Positions 1 through 7,789 of a stretch of 64,000 nucleotides of DNA are shown piece after piece; positions within the stretch are counted from its first letter, which is position 1, and each line of letters starts with the position of its first letter. The notes under the pieces are model-generated. The model worked only from the letters and a program-made list of their open reading frames with translations, searched no databases and was not told where the DNA came from. Both the position numbers and the translations under genes were made by a program. Source of the DNA: Bradyrhizobium jicamae (GTDB lineage Bacteria; Pseudomonadota; Alphaproteobacteria; Rhizobiales; Xanthobacteraceae); contig NZ_LLXZ01000191.1 in NCBI RefSeq assembly GCF_001440395.1, positions 1 to 64,000 on the forward strand, in the 5' to 3' direction.

Positions 1-97
1 GTGCTGTGGCGGCCACGCAGCTTCGATAAGTCGCGGACGCCTATGACGCAGTAAGATTAGCGTAAGCGTAACCCGCCGCCGGTGCGCGCGGATGAAT

Positions 98-123
98 GGT
101 GGGTTACGCTTCGCTAACCCACC
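98..123. repeat. short palindromic repeat downstream of hslO
   Basis: A 9-bp inverted repeat, ggtgggtta and taacccacc, encloses an 8-base loop about 20 bases past the hslO stop. Its core (gtgggttacgc...gctaaccc, then accctacg) resembles the repeat at 56355. It could act as a transcript-end hairpin, but there is no T-run to call it an intrinsic terminator. The 97 bases before it show no gene. Confidence 0.6.
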
Positions 124-143
124 CTACGGACCGAACGACGGCG

Positions 144-1145
144 CTACTCGACGCCCGCTTCATGCGGGGTGAACTGGTAGACCGAGGAGCAGAACTCGCA
201 GGTCACCACCACCTTGTCGTCCTTGACCATCTCGGCGCGATCCTTCGGCGAAAAGCTTTTCAGCATCGACGACACCGCCTCGCGCGAGCAGGAGCATTGC
301 GCGCGCAGCGGCAGCGGCGTGAACACGCGCACGCCGCGCTCGTGAAACAGGCGATACAGCAGCCGCTCGCCGGACAGGTCGGGATCGATCAGCTCGACAT
401 CCTCGACGGTGCCGATCAGCGACTGGCCCTCGACCCAGGCATCGTCCTCGGCAACGGTATGCGTCACCGTACCGTCGGGCGCGTCGCCCGGATGCAGATC
501 GGCCTGCCGCGCCCGCTCGGGCGACTTCGGCAGGAATTGCAGCAGCATGCCGCCGGCGCGCCAGCGATGCTTGCCGCCGTCGCCGCCGCGCCACTCCTCG
601 CCGACCGCAATGCGCACGCGGGTCGGGATCTGCTCGGAGCGCAGGAAATATTCATGCGCTGCATCTTCCAGGCTGCCGCCGTCGAGCGCCACCAAGCCCT
701 GATAACGGCTCATGTCCGCGCCCTGATCAATGGTCATAGCAAGATGGCCCTTGCCGAGCAGCGCGCCTGAAGTCTGGCCATCCTTCAATCGCCGCGCGTC
801 ATAGCGCGCATAGGCGCGCAGCCGGTCCGGCGACTGAAAATCCACGATCAGGAACGACACCGGCCCATCGGTCTGCGTCTGCAGGATGAAGCGGCCCTCG
901 AATTTCAAGGCCGTGCCGAGCAGCGTCGCCAGCACGATCGCTTCGCCGAGCAGTTTTCCGACCGGCGCCGGATAATCGTGCTTGGTGAGGATGTCGTCGA
1001 GCGCCGGGCCGAGCCGGGTCAGCCGTCCGCGCAGATCGAGCGAGGCGACCTCGAACGGCAGCACCGCGTCATCGACGGGAACAGACGAGGGCGCGCGAAC
1101 GGGCGCCTCGGGTGTGATTTTGATGTCGGGGGAATCTGAGACCAT
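144..1145 (-). CDS. hslO: Hsp33 redox-regulated chaperone
   Basis: Cytoplasmic holdase chaperone that is activated when oxidation releases zinc from four cysteines and unfolds its linker. The 333-residue protein has the expected C-terminal zinc centre: a CxC pair (C284, C286, in QCSCSRE) and a CxxC pair (C316, C319, in CEFC). The N-terminal domain aligns with the family from about residue 28 (LPFEVASLDLRGRLTRLG). It is slightly longer than the usual 290-330 residues because of a proline-rich N-terminal extension. ATG at 1145 was chosen as the first in-frame ATG; no clear ribosome site is seen, so a start slightly downstream is possible. It lies downstream of argF on the same strand, separated by 214 bases that hold a palindromic repeat, so it is probably transcribed on its own. 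Identification is firm. Confidence 0.95.
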   Translation of the reverse strand: MVSDSPDIKITPEAPVRAPSSVPVDDAVLPFEVASLDLRGRLTRLGPALDDILTKHDYPAPVGKLLGEAIVLATLLGTALKFEGRFILQTQTDGPVSFLIVDFQSPDRLRAYARYDARRLKDGQTSGALLGKGHLAMTIDQGADMSRYQGLVALDGGSLEDAAHEYFLRSEQIPTRVRIAVGEEWRGGDGGKHRWRAGGMLLQFLPKSPERARQADLHPGDAPDGTVTHTVAEDDAWVEGQSLIGTVEDVELIDPDLSGERLLYRLFHERGVRVFTPLPLRAQCSCSREAVSSMLKSFSPKDRAEMVKDDKVVVTCEFCSSVYQFTPHEAGVE

Positions 1146-1212
1146 GGCGCTCTATCTGGGGTCGGAAGGAGCAAAGCGAAAGGGGGTTGGAGGGCGCGAA
1201 ATCTCTCCACGA

Positions 1213-1351
1213 GTCGTCCCTGCCTCCGTGCGCAATCGCGCACTCGGCGCAGAGACCCATAACCACAGGCTTTCATTGTAGCGCAGAGCGTCTGCCACCG
1301 CGCCTTATCGATAGATCACGCGGTATGGGTCCCTGCTTTCGCAGGGACGAC
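1213..1351. repeat. dispersed palindromic repeat, family A, copy 1
   Basis: The stretch starts with gtcgtccctgc and ends with the near-complementary tatgggtccctgctttcgc followed by agggacgac; acccataacc occurs inside. The same outer and inner words recur at 4530-4651, so this is a dispersed inverted repeat. It fills most of the gap between argF and hslO and carries no credible gene. Confidence 0.7.
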
Positions 1352-1359
1352 GAAGAGAG

Positions 1360-2286
1360 CTACGCCACTTCGTTGAAACACCAGGCCAGAATACCCTTCT
1401 GCGCGTGCAGGCGGTTTTCGGCCTCGTCGAACACGACCGATTGCGGACCGTCGATCACTTCATCGGTGACCTCCTCGCCGCGATGGGCGGGCAGGCAGTG
1501 CATGAAGATCGCGTCCTTGCTGGCCAGCGACATCAGTTTCGCATTGACCTGATAGGGCTTCAGCACATTGTGGCGATGCTCGCCGTCCTTGTCGCCCATC
1601 GAGACCCAGGTGTCGGTGACGACGCAATCGGCGCCGCGCACGGCGGCTTCGGGATCGGTGCCGAGCACGATCGGCGCCTGCGTCGCCTTGATCCAGTCCT
1701 TCATCGCCTTGTTCGGCGCGAGCTGGGGCGGAGTCGCGACATTGAGCTGAAACTTGAAACGCTCGGCCGCATGCGCCCACGACGCCAGCACGTTATTGTC
1801 GTCGCCGGTCCAGGCCACCGTCTTGCCCTCGATCGGGCCGCGGTGCTCCTCGAAGGTCATCAGATCGGCCATCACCTGGCAAGGATGCGAGCGCCGTGTC
1901 AGGCCGTTGATCACGGGCACGGTGGCGTGCGCGGCGAGTTCCAGCAGCGCATCGTGGTTGAGGATGCGGATCATGATCGCATCGACATAGCGCGACAGCA
2001 CGCGCGCGGTATCGGCGATGGTTTCGCCGCGGCCGAGTTGCATCTCGGCGCCTGTAAGCATGATGGCTTCACCGCCGAGCTGGCGCATGCCGACGTCGAA
2101 CGACACCCGCGTGCGGGTCGAGGGCCGTTCGAAGATCATCGCCAGCGTCTTGCCTTCGAGCGGCTTCCTGCCCTTCTCGTGCGCCTTGAGCTTCGCCTTC
2201 ATGTCGGCGCTGAGCGCCAGCATGTTGCGCAGCTCCTTCGGCGGCAGCTCGTTGATGTCGAGGAAGTGACGGACGGATTTGCTCAT
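1360..2286 (-). CDS. argF: ornithine carbamoyltransferase
   Basis: Joins carbamoyl phosphate and ornithine to citrulline in arginine synthesis. The 308-residue product has the carbamoyl-phosphate site STRTR (in FERPSTRTRVSF), HPCQ in the middle, and the ornithine-loop motif HCLPAHRG near the C terminus. ATG at 2286 overlaps the argD stop by one base (TGATG); an adjacent ATG at 2289 would add one Met. This overlap shows translational coupling to argD. The same open frame runs on upstream to 3240, but that part lies antiphase to argD and has no homology, so it is not coding. Identification is firm. Confidence 0.96.
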   Translation of the reverse strand: MSKSVRHFLDINELPPKELRNMLALSADMKAKLKAHEKGRKPLEGKTLAMIFERPSTRTRVSFDVGMRQLGGEAIMLTGAEMQLGRGETIADTARVLSRYVDAIMIRILNHDALLELAAHATVPVINGLTRRSHPCQVMADLMTFEEHRGPIEGKTVAWTGDDNNVLASWAHAAERFKFQLNVATPPQLAPNKAMKDWIKATQAPIVLGTDPEAAVRGADCVVTDTWVSMGDKDGEHRHNVLKPYQVNAKLMSLASKDAIFMHCLPAHRGEEVTDEVIDGPQSVVFDEAENRLHAQKGILAWCFNEVA

Positions 2287-3494
2287 CATCCCGCCGCCTT
2301 CTGCAACTGCGCGGCCGCCAGCGCGGCGCAGGCGCGCTCCAGCATCTGGACGGACTGATCGATCTCGGCCTCGGTCACGATCAGGGGCGCGAGGAATCGC
2401 ACCACATTGTCGCCGGCGCCGACCGTCAGAAGTTTCTGGTCGCGCAGCGCATTGACGAGATCGCCCGAGGGCACCACGGCCTTGACGCCGACGAGGAGCC
2501 CCTCGCCGCGCACTTCCGAGAGCACGGCGGGATAGCGATCGACCACGGAGGCGAGTTTCTGTTTCAACAGCAGCGACATTTTCTGCACGTGATCGAAGAA
2601 GCCGGGCTTGAGCATCACGTCGAGCACGGCATTCGCCGCCGAAATCGCCAGCGGATTGCCGCCGAAGGTCGAGCCGTGCGAGCCCGGCGTCATGCCGCTG
2701 GCCGCTTCCGCCGTTGCCAGCACCGCGCCGATCGGGAAACCACCGCCGAGCGCCTTCGCCAGCGACATCACATCCGGCGTCACGCCGACGCGCTTGTAGG
2801 CGAAGAGTTCGCCGGTGCGGCCCATGCCGGTCTGCACCTCGTCGAACGCGAGCAACAGGCCCTTCTCGTCGCAGAGTTGGCGCAACGCCTTGAAGAAGGA
2901 TTGCGGCGCTGAGCGCACGCCGCCCTCGCCCTGCACCGGTTCGATCAGGATGCCCGCGGTGTTCGGACCGATCGCCTTTTTCACGGCTTCCAGATCGCCA
3001 TGCGGTACCTGGTCGAAACCGTCCATCGGCGGGCCAAAGCCTTCGAGATATTTGGCGGAGCCGGTGGCGGCGAGCGTGCCCAGCGTGCGACCGTGGAAGG
3101 CGCCCTCGAAGGTGATGAGGCGATAGCGCTCGGGATGGCCCTTGGAGAATTGATAGCGGCGCACGACCTTGATCACGCCCTCCATCGCCTCCGCGCCGGA
3201 ATTGCAGAAGAACACGAAGTCCGCAAAGCTCTGCTCGCACAGCCGCGCGGCAAGCTTCTCGCCGTCGGGCGACTTGAACAGGTTGGACATGTGCCAGAGC
3301 TTCGTCGCCTGTTCCTGCAGCGCCTTGATCAGATGCGGATGGCAGTGGCCCAGCGCATTGACCGCGACGCCCGAAGTGAAATCGAGATAGCGGTCGCCAT
3401 TGGTTGCGGTCAGCCAGCAGCCCTCGCCGCTTTCGAAGCCGAGATCGACCCTGGCGAAGACGGGGAGCAGATGCGACGTGGCGCTATTGGTCAT
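2286..3494 (-). CDS. argD: acetylornithine aminotransferase
   Basis: PLP enzyme converting N-acetylglutamate semialdehyde to N-acetylornithine (class III aminotransferase, 402 residues, usual length). Visible motifs are the N-terminal YLDFTSGVAVNALGH, the PLP-binding region FCNSGAEAMEGVIK, the aspartate loop FDEVQTGMGRTG and the PLP lysine in SLAKALGGG. ATG at 3494 gives the conserved start MTNSATSHLLPVF. The open frame continues upstream to 3824, but that part crosses a consensus promoter and a hairpin and lacks homology. First gene of argD-argF. Confidence 0.96.
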   Translation of the reverse strand: MTNSATSHLLPVFARVDLGFESGEGCWLTATNGDRYLDFTSGVAVNALGHCHPHLIKALQEQATKLWHMSNLFKSPDGEKLAARLCEQSFADFVFFCNSGAEAMEGVIKVVRRYQFSKGHPERYRLITFEGAFHGRTLGTLAATGSAKYLEGFGPPMDGFDQVPHGDLEAVKKAIGPNTAGILIEPVQGEGGVRSAPQSFFKALRQLCDEKGLLLAFDEVQTGMGRTGELFAYKRVGVTPDVMSLAKALGGGFPIGAVLATAEAASGMTPGSHGSTFGGNPLAISAANAVLDVMLKPGFFDHVQKMSLLLKQKLASVVDRYPAVLSEVRGEGLLVGVKAVVPSGDLVNALRDQKLLTVGAGDNVVRFLAPLIVTEAEIDQSVQMLERACAALAAAQLQKAAG

Positions 3495-3589
3495 GGCGAT
3501 CACAAAAGGTTTGCACTGAAGGTTTGACCGGCCGGGGACACGCAGGCAGCGGCGCGAACGCGGCAACAGCCGGTCTTGCGAAAACGAAA

Positions 3590-3614
3590 CGTGCCGCCTC
3601 TTAAGGGCGGCACG
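3590..3614 (-). promoter_or_regulatory. stem-loop at the 5' end of the argDF leader
   Basis: Arms cgtgccgcc (3590-3598) and ggcggcacg (3606-3614) form a perfect 9-bp stem with a 7-base loop. The -10 box ends at 3623, so transcription should start at about 3616 and this stem would be the very first structure of the mRNA, about 95 bases before the argD ATG. A 5'-terminal stem often protects mRNA from 5'-dependent decay; a regulatory role is inference. Confidence 0.6.
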
Positions 3615-3622
3615 TAAGAGGT

Positions 3623-3650
3623 ATTCTATGTGGGCCGGGGGCGCTGTCAA
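3623..3650 (-). promoter_or_regulatory. sigma70-type promoter of argD-argF
   Basis: On the minus strand TTGACA (3650-3645) and TAGAAT (3628-3623) are separated by 16 bases. This is a full -35 match and a five-of-six -10 match, the cleanest housekeeping promoter in the window. It predicts a leader of roughly 120 bases before argD. Confidence 0.75.
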
Positions 3651-3768
3651 CACGCCATGGAACGGCCTTTCCTGCAGTGCAGGATGGTAAAAATCCGTAG
3701 GATTGCGGTGTGGTGGAAAACACGCAGTGAAACGCCTAGATGTTAGAACATGTGGACGTTGGGGCGCG

Positions 3769-3915
3769 GACTCTTGCGCCCGAGTCACGCCATATTGTAG
3801 CGTTTGGGCTGTCGGGTACGACATCTCGTGCGGCAGTTCTGATCCCTAAGAGTCCATTTGTGCAAGCGTAAACGTTCGGGCGCTCTTTCCGCGCCCGGCG
3901 AGGGCTAAGGGATTC
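3769..3915 (+). promoter_or_regulatory. gcrA upstream region with four GANTC sites
   Basis: The 501-base gap between the divergent argD and gcrA (3495-3995) holds the argD promoter and stem-loop on its left side and no gene. In the half next to gcrA, GANTC, the CcrM methylation site, occurs at 3769 (GACTC), 3782 (GAGTC), 3850 (GAGTC) and 3911 (GATTC): four in 147 bases, against about one in 256 expected by chance. In Caulobacter and relatives GcrA acts at promoters carrying methylated GANTC, so methylation-linked control of gcrA itself is plausible. I could not place a -35/-10 pair for gcrA. Confidence 0.5.
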
Positions 3916-3995
3916 TGACCGCAGGGATTTTTGAGACGAATGACATCGCCAGCGCTGCCCTCGATTGGCCGGCGCGATGCGAAGGGAAGATTACG

Positions 3996-4508
3996 ATGAC
4001 GGTTTTGACCTGGTCCGACGATCGCGTCGAGCAGCTGAAGAAGCTCTGGGAAGCCGGATTATCGGCGAGCCAGATTGCCGCGGAACTCGGAAATGTGACG
4101 CGAAACGCCGTGATCGGCAAAGTGCACCGGCTGGGTCTGTCCGGCCGCGCCAAGAGCCCCTCGTCGGCTGCCCCGCGGCAGCGCAAGCCGCGCCCCGCCG
4201 CCCAGCAGATGATGCGGGTGTCGCGCCCGGTGTCGCGCGGCAACACCGCGCTGGCGCATGCTTTCGAGGTGGAGATCGAAGCCGATCCGGTCGCCTTCGA
4301 CAATGTGGTGCCGATGAGCCAGCGGCTGTCGCTGCTCGAGCTGAACGAGGCGACCTGCCACTGGCCGGTCGGCGATCCCTCGAGCCCGGAATTCTTCTTC
4401 TGCGGCGGCAAGGCGCTCACCGGCCTGCCCTATTGCGCGCATCACTCGCGCGTCGCGTATCAGCCCGCCGCCGACCGGCGCAGGCAGGCGCCGAAGCAGA
4501 CGCGGTAA
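3996..4508 (+). CDS. gcrA: GcrA cell-cycle regulator
   Basis: DNA- and sigma70-RNA-polymerase-binding regulator of the alphaproteobacterial cell cycle. The 170-residue protein has the N-terminal helix-turn-helix MTVLTWSDDRVEQLKKLWEA with GNVTRNAVIGKVHRLGL, a basic alanine/proline linker (residues about 50-100), and the C-terminal domain with CHWPVGDP, FFFCGG and YCAHHSRVAY, whose cysteines and histidines are conserved in the family. GGAAG lies 8 bases before the ATG. It is divergent from argD and convergent with phoB. Confidence 0.95.
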   Translation: MTVLTWSDDRVEQLKKLWEAGLSASQIAAELGNVTRNAVIGKVHRLGLSGRAKSPSSAAPRQRKPRPAAQQMMRVSRPVSRGNTALAHAFEVEIEADPVAFDNVVPMSQRLSLLELNEATCHWPVGDPSSPEFFFCGGKALTGLPYCAHHSRVAYQPAADRRRQAPKQTR

Positions 4509-4529
4509 GGGGCGAACTATCTCAACGAG

Positions 4530-4651
4530 GTCGTCCCTGCGCACGCAGGGACCCATAACCACCATTGTGCGTGGTTATGTTTCGCTAGAGCTGCCGCGGC
4601 TCTCAACAATCAGCATCGGTGGTTATGGGTCCCCGCTTTCGCGGGGACGAC
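4530..4651. repeat. dispersed palindromic repeat, family A, copy 2
   Basis: A 34-base arm (4530-4563, beginning gtcgtccctgcgcacgcagg and ending cataaccacc) faces a near-complementary arm (4618-4651, ending gcggggacgac). Each arm also folds on itself (ccctgcgcacgcaggg; ccccgctttcgcgggg). It fills the convergent gap between gcrA and phoB and could serve as a two-way transcript end. Same family as 1213-1351. Confidence 0.8.
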
Positions 4652-4678
4652 GATGGCGCGTGAAACCGCGATGAAGCG

Positions 4679-5383
4679 CTACGGCTCCACCTTCGCAAAC
4701 CGATCATCCAGCGCATAACCAGCGCCGCGCACGGTGCGGATCGGGTCCTGCTCGCGGCCGGGATTGAGCAGCTTGCGCAGGCGGCCGATGTGGACGTCGA
4801 CGGTACGCTCGTCGATATAGATGTCACGGCCCCAGACGCTGTCGAGCAATTGCTCGCGGCTGAAGACGCGGCCGGGATGTTCGAGGAAAAATTCCAGCAG
4901 GCGATACTCGGTCGGGCCGAGATCGATCTGGCGGCCGGAGCGCGCGACGCGGCGCTTCTCGCGGTCCAGTTCGATGTCGCCATAGGTCAGGACGGTAGCG
5001 AGCCGCTCCGGGCTTGCCCGCCGCAACAGGCCCTTCACCCGCGCCAAAAGTTCCGGCACCGAGAACGGCTTGACGATGTAGTCGTCGGCGCCGGTCGCAA
5101 GCCCGCGCACGCGCTCGCTCTCCTCGCCGCGCGCGGTGAGCATGATGATCGGCAGCTGCTTGGTTTCCGGGCGGGCCCGCAAGCGGCGGCAGAGTTCGAT
5201 GCCGGAGAGGCCCGGCAGCATCCAGTCGAGCACGACGAGATCGGGAACGCGCTCCTTCAGCCGCGTATCGGCATCGTCGCCGCGGCCGACGGTCTCGACC
5301 TCATAGCCTTCGGCATCGAGGTTGTAGCGCAACAGCGTGGTCAGCGCTTCCTCGTCCTCGACCACCATAATGCGTGCGCTCAT
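4679..5383 (-). CDS. phoB: phosphate regulon response regulator PhoB
   Basis: OmpR/PhoB-type response regulator that binds Pho boxes when phosphorylated by PhoR. Receiver domain at residues 1-120 with the acidic pair in VVEDEE, phospho-acceptor D53 (VVLDWMLPG), the T of LTARG and the K of VKPFS; winged-helix output domain from about 130 (LGPTEYRLLEFF...RTVDVHIGRLRKLL...IRTVRGAGYAL). ATG at 5383 is preferred over ATG 5389 because GAGGG lies 8 bases before it. Last gene of phoR-pst-phoU-phoB, 11 bases after phoU. Confidence 0.95.
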   Translation of the reverse strand: MSARIMVVEDEEALTTLLRYNLDAEGYEVETVGRGDDADTRLKERVPDLVVLDWMLPGLSGIELCRRLRARPETKQLPIIMLTARGEESERVRGLATGADDYIVKPFSVPELLARVKGLLRRASPERLATVLTYGDIELDREKRRVARSGRQIDLGPTEYRLLEFFLEHPGRVFSREQLLDSVWGRDIYIDERTVDVHIGRLRKLLNPGREQDPIRTVRGAGYALDDRFAKVEP

Positions 5384-5394
5384 CCTCATTACCC

Positions 5395-6111
5395 TCAGCT
5401 ATTCGGAACCGTGGTGGCAAACGTCGTCATGTCGCCCTTCGGGCGCTTGTCGAGCATCTGCTGGCCCTCGATCATGTAGAACACGGTCTCGGCGATATTG
5501 GTGGCGTGGTCGCCAATCCGCTCGATATTCTTGGCGCAGAACATCAGGTGAATGCAGAACGAGATGTTGCGCGGATCTTCCATCATATAGGTGAGCAGTT
5601 CGCGGAACAGCGAGGTGCAGATGGCGTCGACTTCCTCGTCGCCCTTCCACACCGCCATCGCCGCCGGCAGGTCGTGCGCGGCATAGGCGTCCAGCACTGA
5701 CTTGACCTGCGTTTGCACCAGATCGGTCATGTGTTCGAGGCCGCGCATCAGCTTCAGCGGCTGGAAATCGTTCTCCAGCGCCGCGACACGCTTGCCCATG
5801 TTCTTGGCGAGATCGCCGATCCGCTCCAGATCGGTGGCGACGCGCATGGCGCCGACGATTTCGCGCAAGTCGATCGCCATCGGCTGGCGGCGGGCGATGG
5901 TCAGCACCGCACGCTCCTCGATCAGGTGCTGCAGGCGGTCGATCTCGACGTCTGACGCGACGACGCGCTTGCCGAGTGCGACGTCCCGGCGGACCAGCGC
6001 GTCGACGGATTCGGTGATCATGCGCTCAGCCAGGCCGCCCATCTCGGCGACGAGGCGGGTCAATTCCTGAAGATCGCTGTCGAAGGCCTTGGCGGTGTGT
6101 TCGGAAGCCAT
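5395..6111 (-). CDS. phoU: phosphate signalling protein PhoU
   Basis: Negative regulator linking the Pst transporter to PhoR. The 238 residues form two similar PhoU helical repeats; the metal-binding type motif appears as MRVATDLERIGDLAKNMGKR in repeat 1 and LMFCAKNIERIGDHATNIAE in repeat 2. GGAG lies about 10 bases before the ATG. It follows pstB by 13 bases and precedes phoB by 11, the standard order in alphaproteobacteria. Confidence 0.95.
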   Translation of the reverse strand: MASEHTAKAFDSDLQELTRLVAEMGGLAERMITESVDALVRRDVALGKRVVASDVEIDRLQHLIEERAVLTIARRQPMAIDLREIVGAMRVATDLERIGDLAKNMGKRVAALENDFQPLKLMRGLEHMTDLVQTQVKSVLDAYAAHDLPAAMAVWKGDEEVDAICTSLFRELLTYMMEDPRNISFCIHLMFCAKNIERIGDHATNIAETVFYMIEGQQMLDKRPKGDMTTFATTVPNS

Positions 6112-6124
6112 CTCTCAAATCTCC

Positions 6125-6946
6125 TCAGCCGAACCGGCCGGTGATGTAGTCCTGGGTACGTCGATCGCTCGGCGAGGTGAAAATCTTGTTGGTGTCGTCG
6201 AACTCGATCAGCTCGCCCAGATACATGAAGGCGGTCTTGTCGGAGACGCGCGCCGCCTGCTGCATATTATGGGTGACGATGGCGATCGTGTAGTCCTCCG
6301 CCAGTTCCTGGATCAGCTCCTCGATCTTCGCGGTCGAGATCGGATCGAGCGCCGAACAGGGCTCGTCGAACAGGATCACCTCGGGCCGGACAGCGACCGT
6401 GCGGGCGATGCAAAGCCGCTGCTGCTGGCCGCCGGACAGCGACAGGCCGCTGGCATTGAGCTTGTCCTTGACCTCGTTCCACAGCGCGCCGCCGCGCAGC
6501 GCCTTCTCGACGCGGCCGTCCATTTCCGACTTCGAGATCTTCTCATAAAGGCGGATGCCGAAGGCGATGTTCTCATAGATCGTCATCGGGAACGGCGTCG
6601 GCTTCTGGAACACCATGCCGACGCGGGCCCGCAACAGATTGAGGTCGAGCTTGGAGTCGAGGACGTTGGTCTGGTCCAGCAGCAACTGGCCGGTGGCGCG
6701 CTGGCCGGGATAGAGGTCGTACATCCGGTTGAAGATGCGCAGCAGCGTGGACTTGCCGCAGCCGGACGGGCCGATGAAGGCGGTGACGCGGTTGGTTCCG
6801 AGCGTCAGGTTGATGTTCTTCAGCGCATGATGTTCGCCATAGTAGAAGTTCAGGCCGCGCGCGGTGACCTTGGGCGCAGCCTCCGGCAGCGGCGCCTGCG
6901 GAACGGGACCGGTGGCAGTACTCACGGATACGGAAAGGTCGGTCAT
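6125..6946 (-). CDS. pstB: phosphate ABC transporter ATPase PstB
   Basis: ATPase of the high-affinity phosphate importer. Of 273 residues, Walker A is GPSGCGKST, the Q-loop lies in MVFQKPTPFP, the signature is LSGGQQQR, Walker B is VILFDEPCSALDP and the switch histidine lies in IVTHNMQQAARVSD; the length and the KPTPFPMTIYENIAFG stretch are typical of PstB. Its start overlaps the end of pstA by four bases, so the two are co-translated. Confidence 0.97.
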   Translation of the reverse strand: MTDLSVSVSTATGPVPQAPLPEAAPKVTARGLNFYYGEHHALKNINLTLGTNRVTAFIGPSGCGKSTLLRIFNRMYDLYPGQRATGQLLLDQTNVLDSKLDLNLLRARVGMVFQKPTPFPMTIYENIAFGIRLYEKISKSEMDGRVEKALRGGALWNEVKDKLNASGLSLSGGQQQRLCIARTVAVRPEVILFDEPCSALDPISTAKIEELIQELAEDYTIAIVTHNMQQAARVSDKTAFMYLGELIEFDDTNKIFTSPSDRRTQDYITGRFG

Positions 6947-7788
6947 TTGGATGTCCTCTCAGCGCCGAGAATGCGCGCGCCAATATTCAGGGCCAATACG
7001 GTGAGCGTGATCAGCAAGGCCCCGCTCCAGGCGAGCTCTTTCCAGTAGGCATAGGGGCTCTGGACAAAGTTGTTGATGGTCACCGGCAGGTTCGCCATCG
7101 TCTTGGTCAGGTTCAGGCTGAAGAACTGGTTCGACAGCGCGGTGAACAACAGCGGCGCAGTTTCGCCGGCGACGCGGGCGGTCGCCAGCAGTACGCCGGT
7201 GATCAGACCCGATCGTGCCGCGCGGTAGGCGATCCGCCGGATCACCAGCGAGCGCGGCAGGCCGAGCGCGGACGCCGCCTCACGCAGCGGATTGGGCACC
7301 AGTCCCAGCATGTCCTCGGTGGTGCGGACCACGACGGGGATCACGATCACGGCGAGCGCCAGACAGCCGGCGAAGGCCGAGAAGCCGCCCATCGGCACCA
7401 CGATAGCGCCGTAGATGAACAGGCCGATGATGATCGAGGGCGCGCTCAAGAGGATGTCGTTGATGAAGCGGATCACCGAGGTGAGCTTGTCGTGCTTGCC
7501 GTATTCGGCGAGGTAGGTGCCGGCGAACAGGCCGAGCGGCGCGCCGATGCCGACGCCGATCACCGTCATGATGATCGAGCCGACAATGGCATTGCGCAGG
7601 CCACCCTCGGTCGATCCCGGCGGCGGCGTGTCCTGGGCGAAGACCTGCAGCGAAAGCCCGGTCAGGCCGTTGTAGAACAGCGTGAACAGGATCAGCGCGA
7701 GCCAGGTGACGCCGAACGCGGCAGCGGCCAGGCACAGGAACTTGATGACGACGTTCTTGCGGCGACGGGAGGCGTAAATCGGGTTCAT
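6943..7788 (-). CDS. pstA: phosphate ABC transporter permease PstA
   Basis: Inner-membrane permease subunit of the Pst importer, 281 residues with about six membrane segments (first around residues 15-40). The cytoplasmic EAA-like coupling loop REAASALGLPRSLVIRRIAYRAA is clear, as is the later ARVAGETAPLLFTA motif typical of PstA. It starts one base after pstC stops and overlaps pstB, so the operon is tightly packed. Confidence 0.96.
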   Translation of the reverse strand: MNPIYASRRRKNVVIKFLCLAAAAFGVTWLALILFTLFYNGLTGLSLQVFAQDTPPPGSTEGGLRNAIVGSIIMTVIGVGIGAPLGLFAGTYLAEYGKHDKLTSVIRFINDILLSAPSIIIGLFIYGAIVVPMGGFSAFAGCLALAVIVIPVVVRTTEDMLGLVPNPLREAASALGLPRSLVIRRIAYRAARSGLITGVLLATARVAGETAPLLFTALSNQFFSLNLTKTMANLPVTINNFVQSPYAYWKELAWSGALLITLTVLALNIGARILGAERTSK

Positions 7789-7789
7789 C

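Noticed and set aside
2290..3240. A 626-codon open frame that fuses argF to upstream sequence on the minus strand
   Set aside because: The upstream part is antiphase to argD and shows none of its own homology; it is a side effect of high GC.
3495..3824. N-terminal extension of argD
   Set aside because: It would run through the consensus promoter and the leader stem-loop, and the conserved protein starts at 3494.
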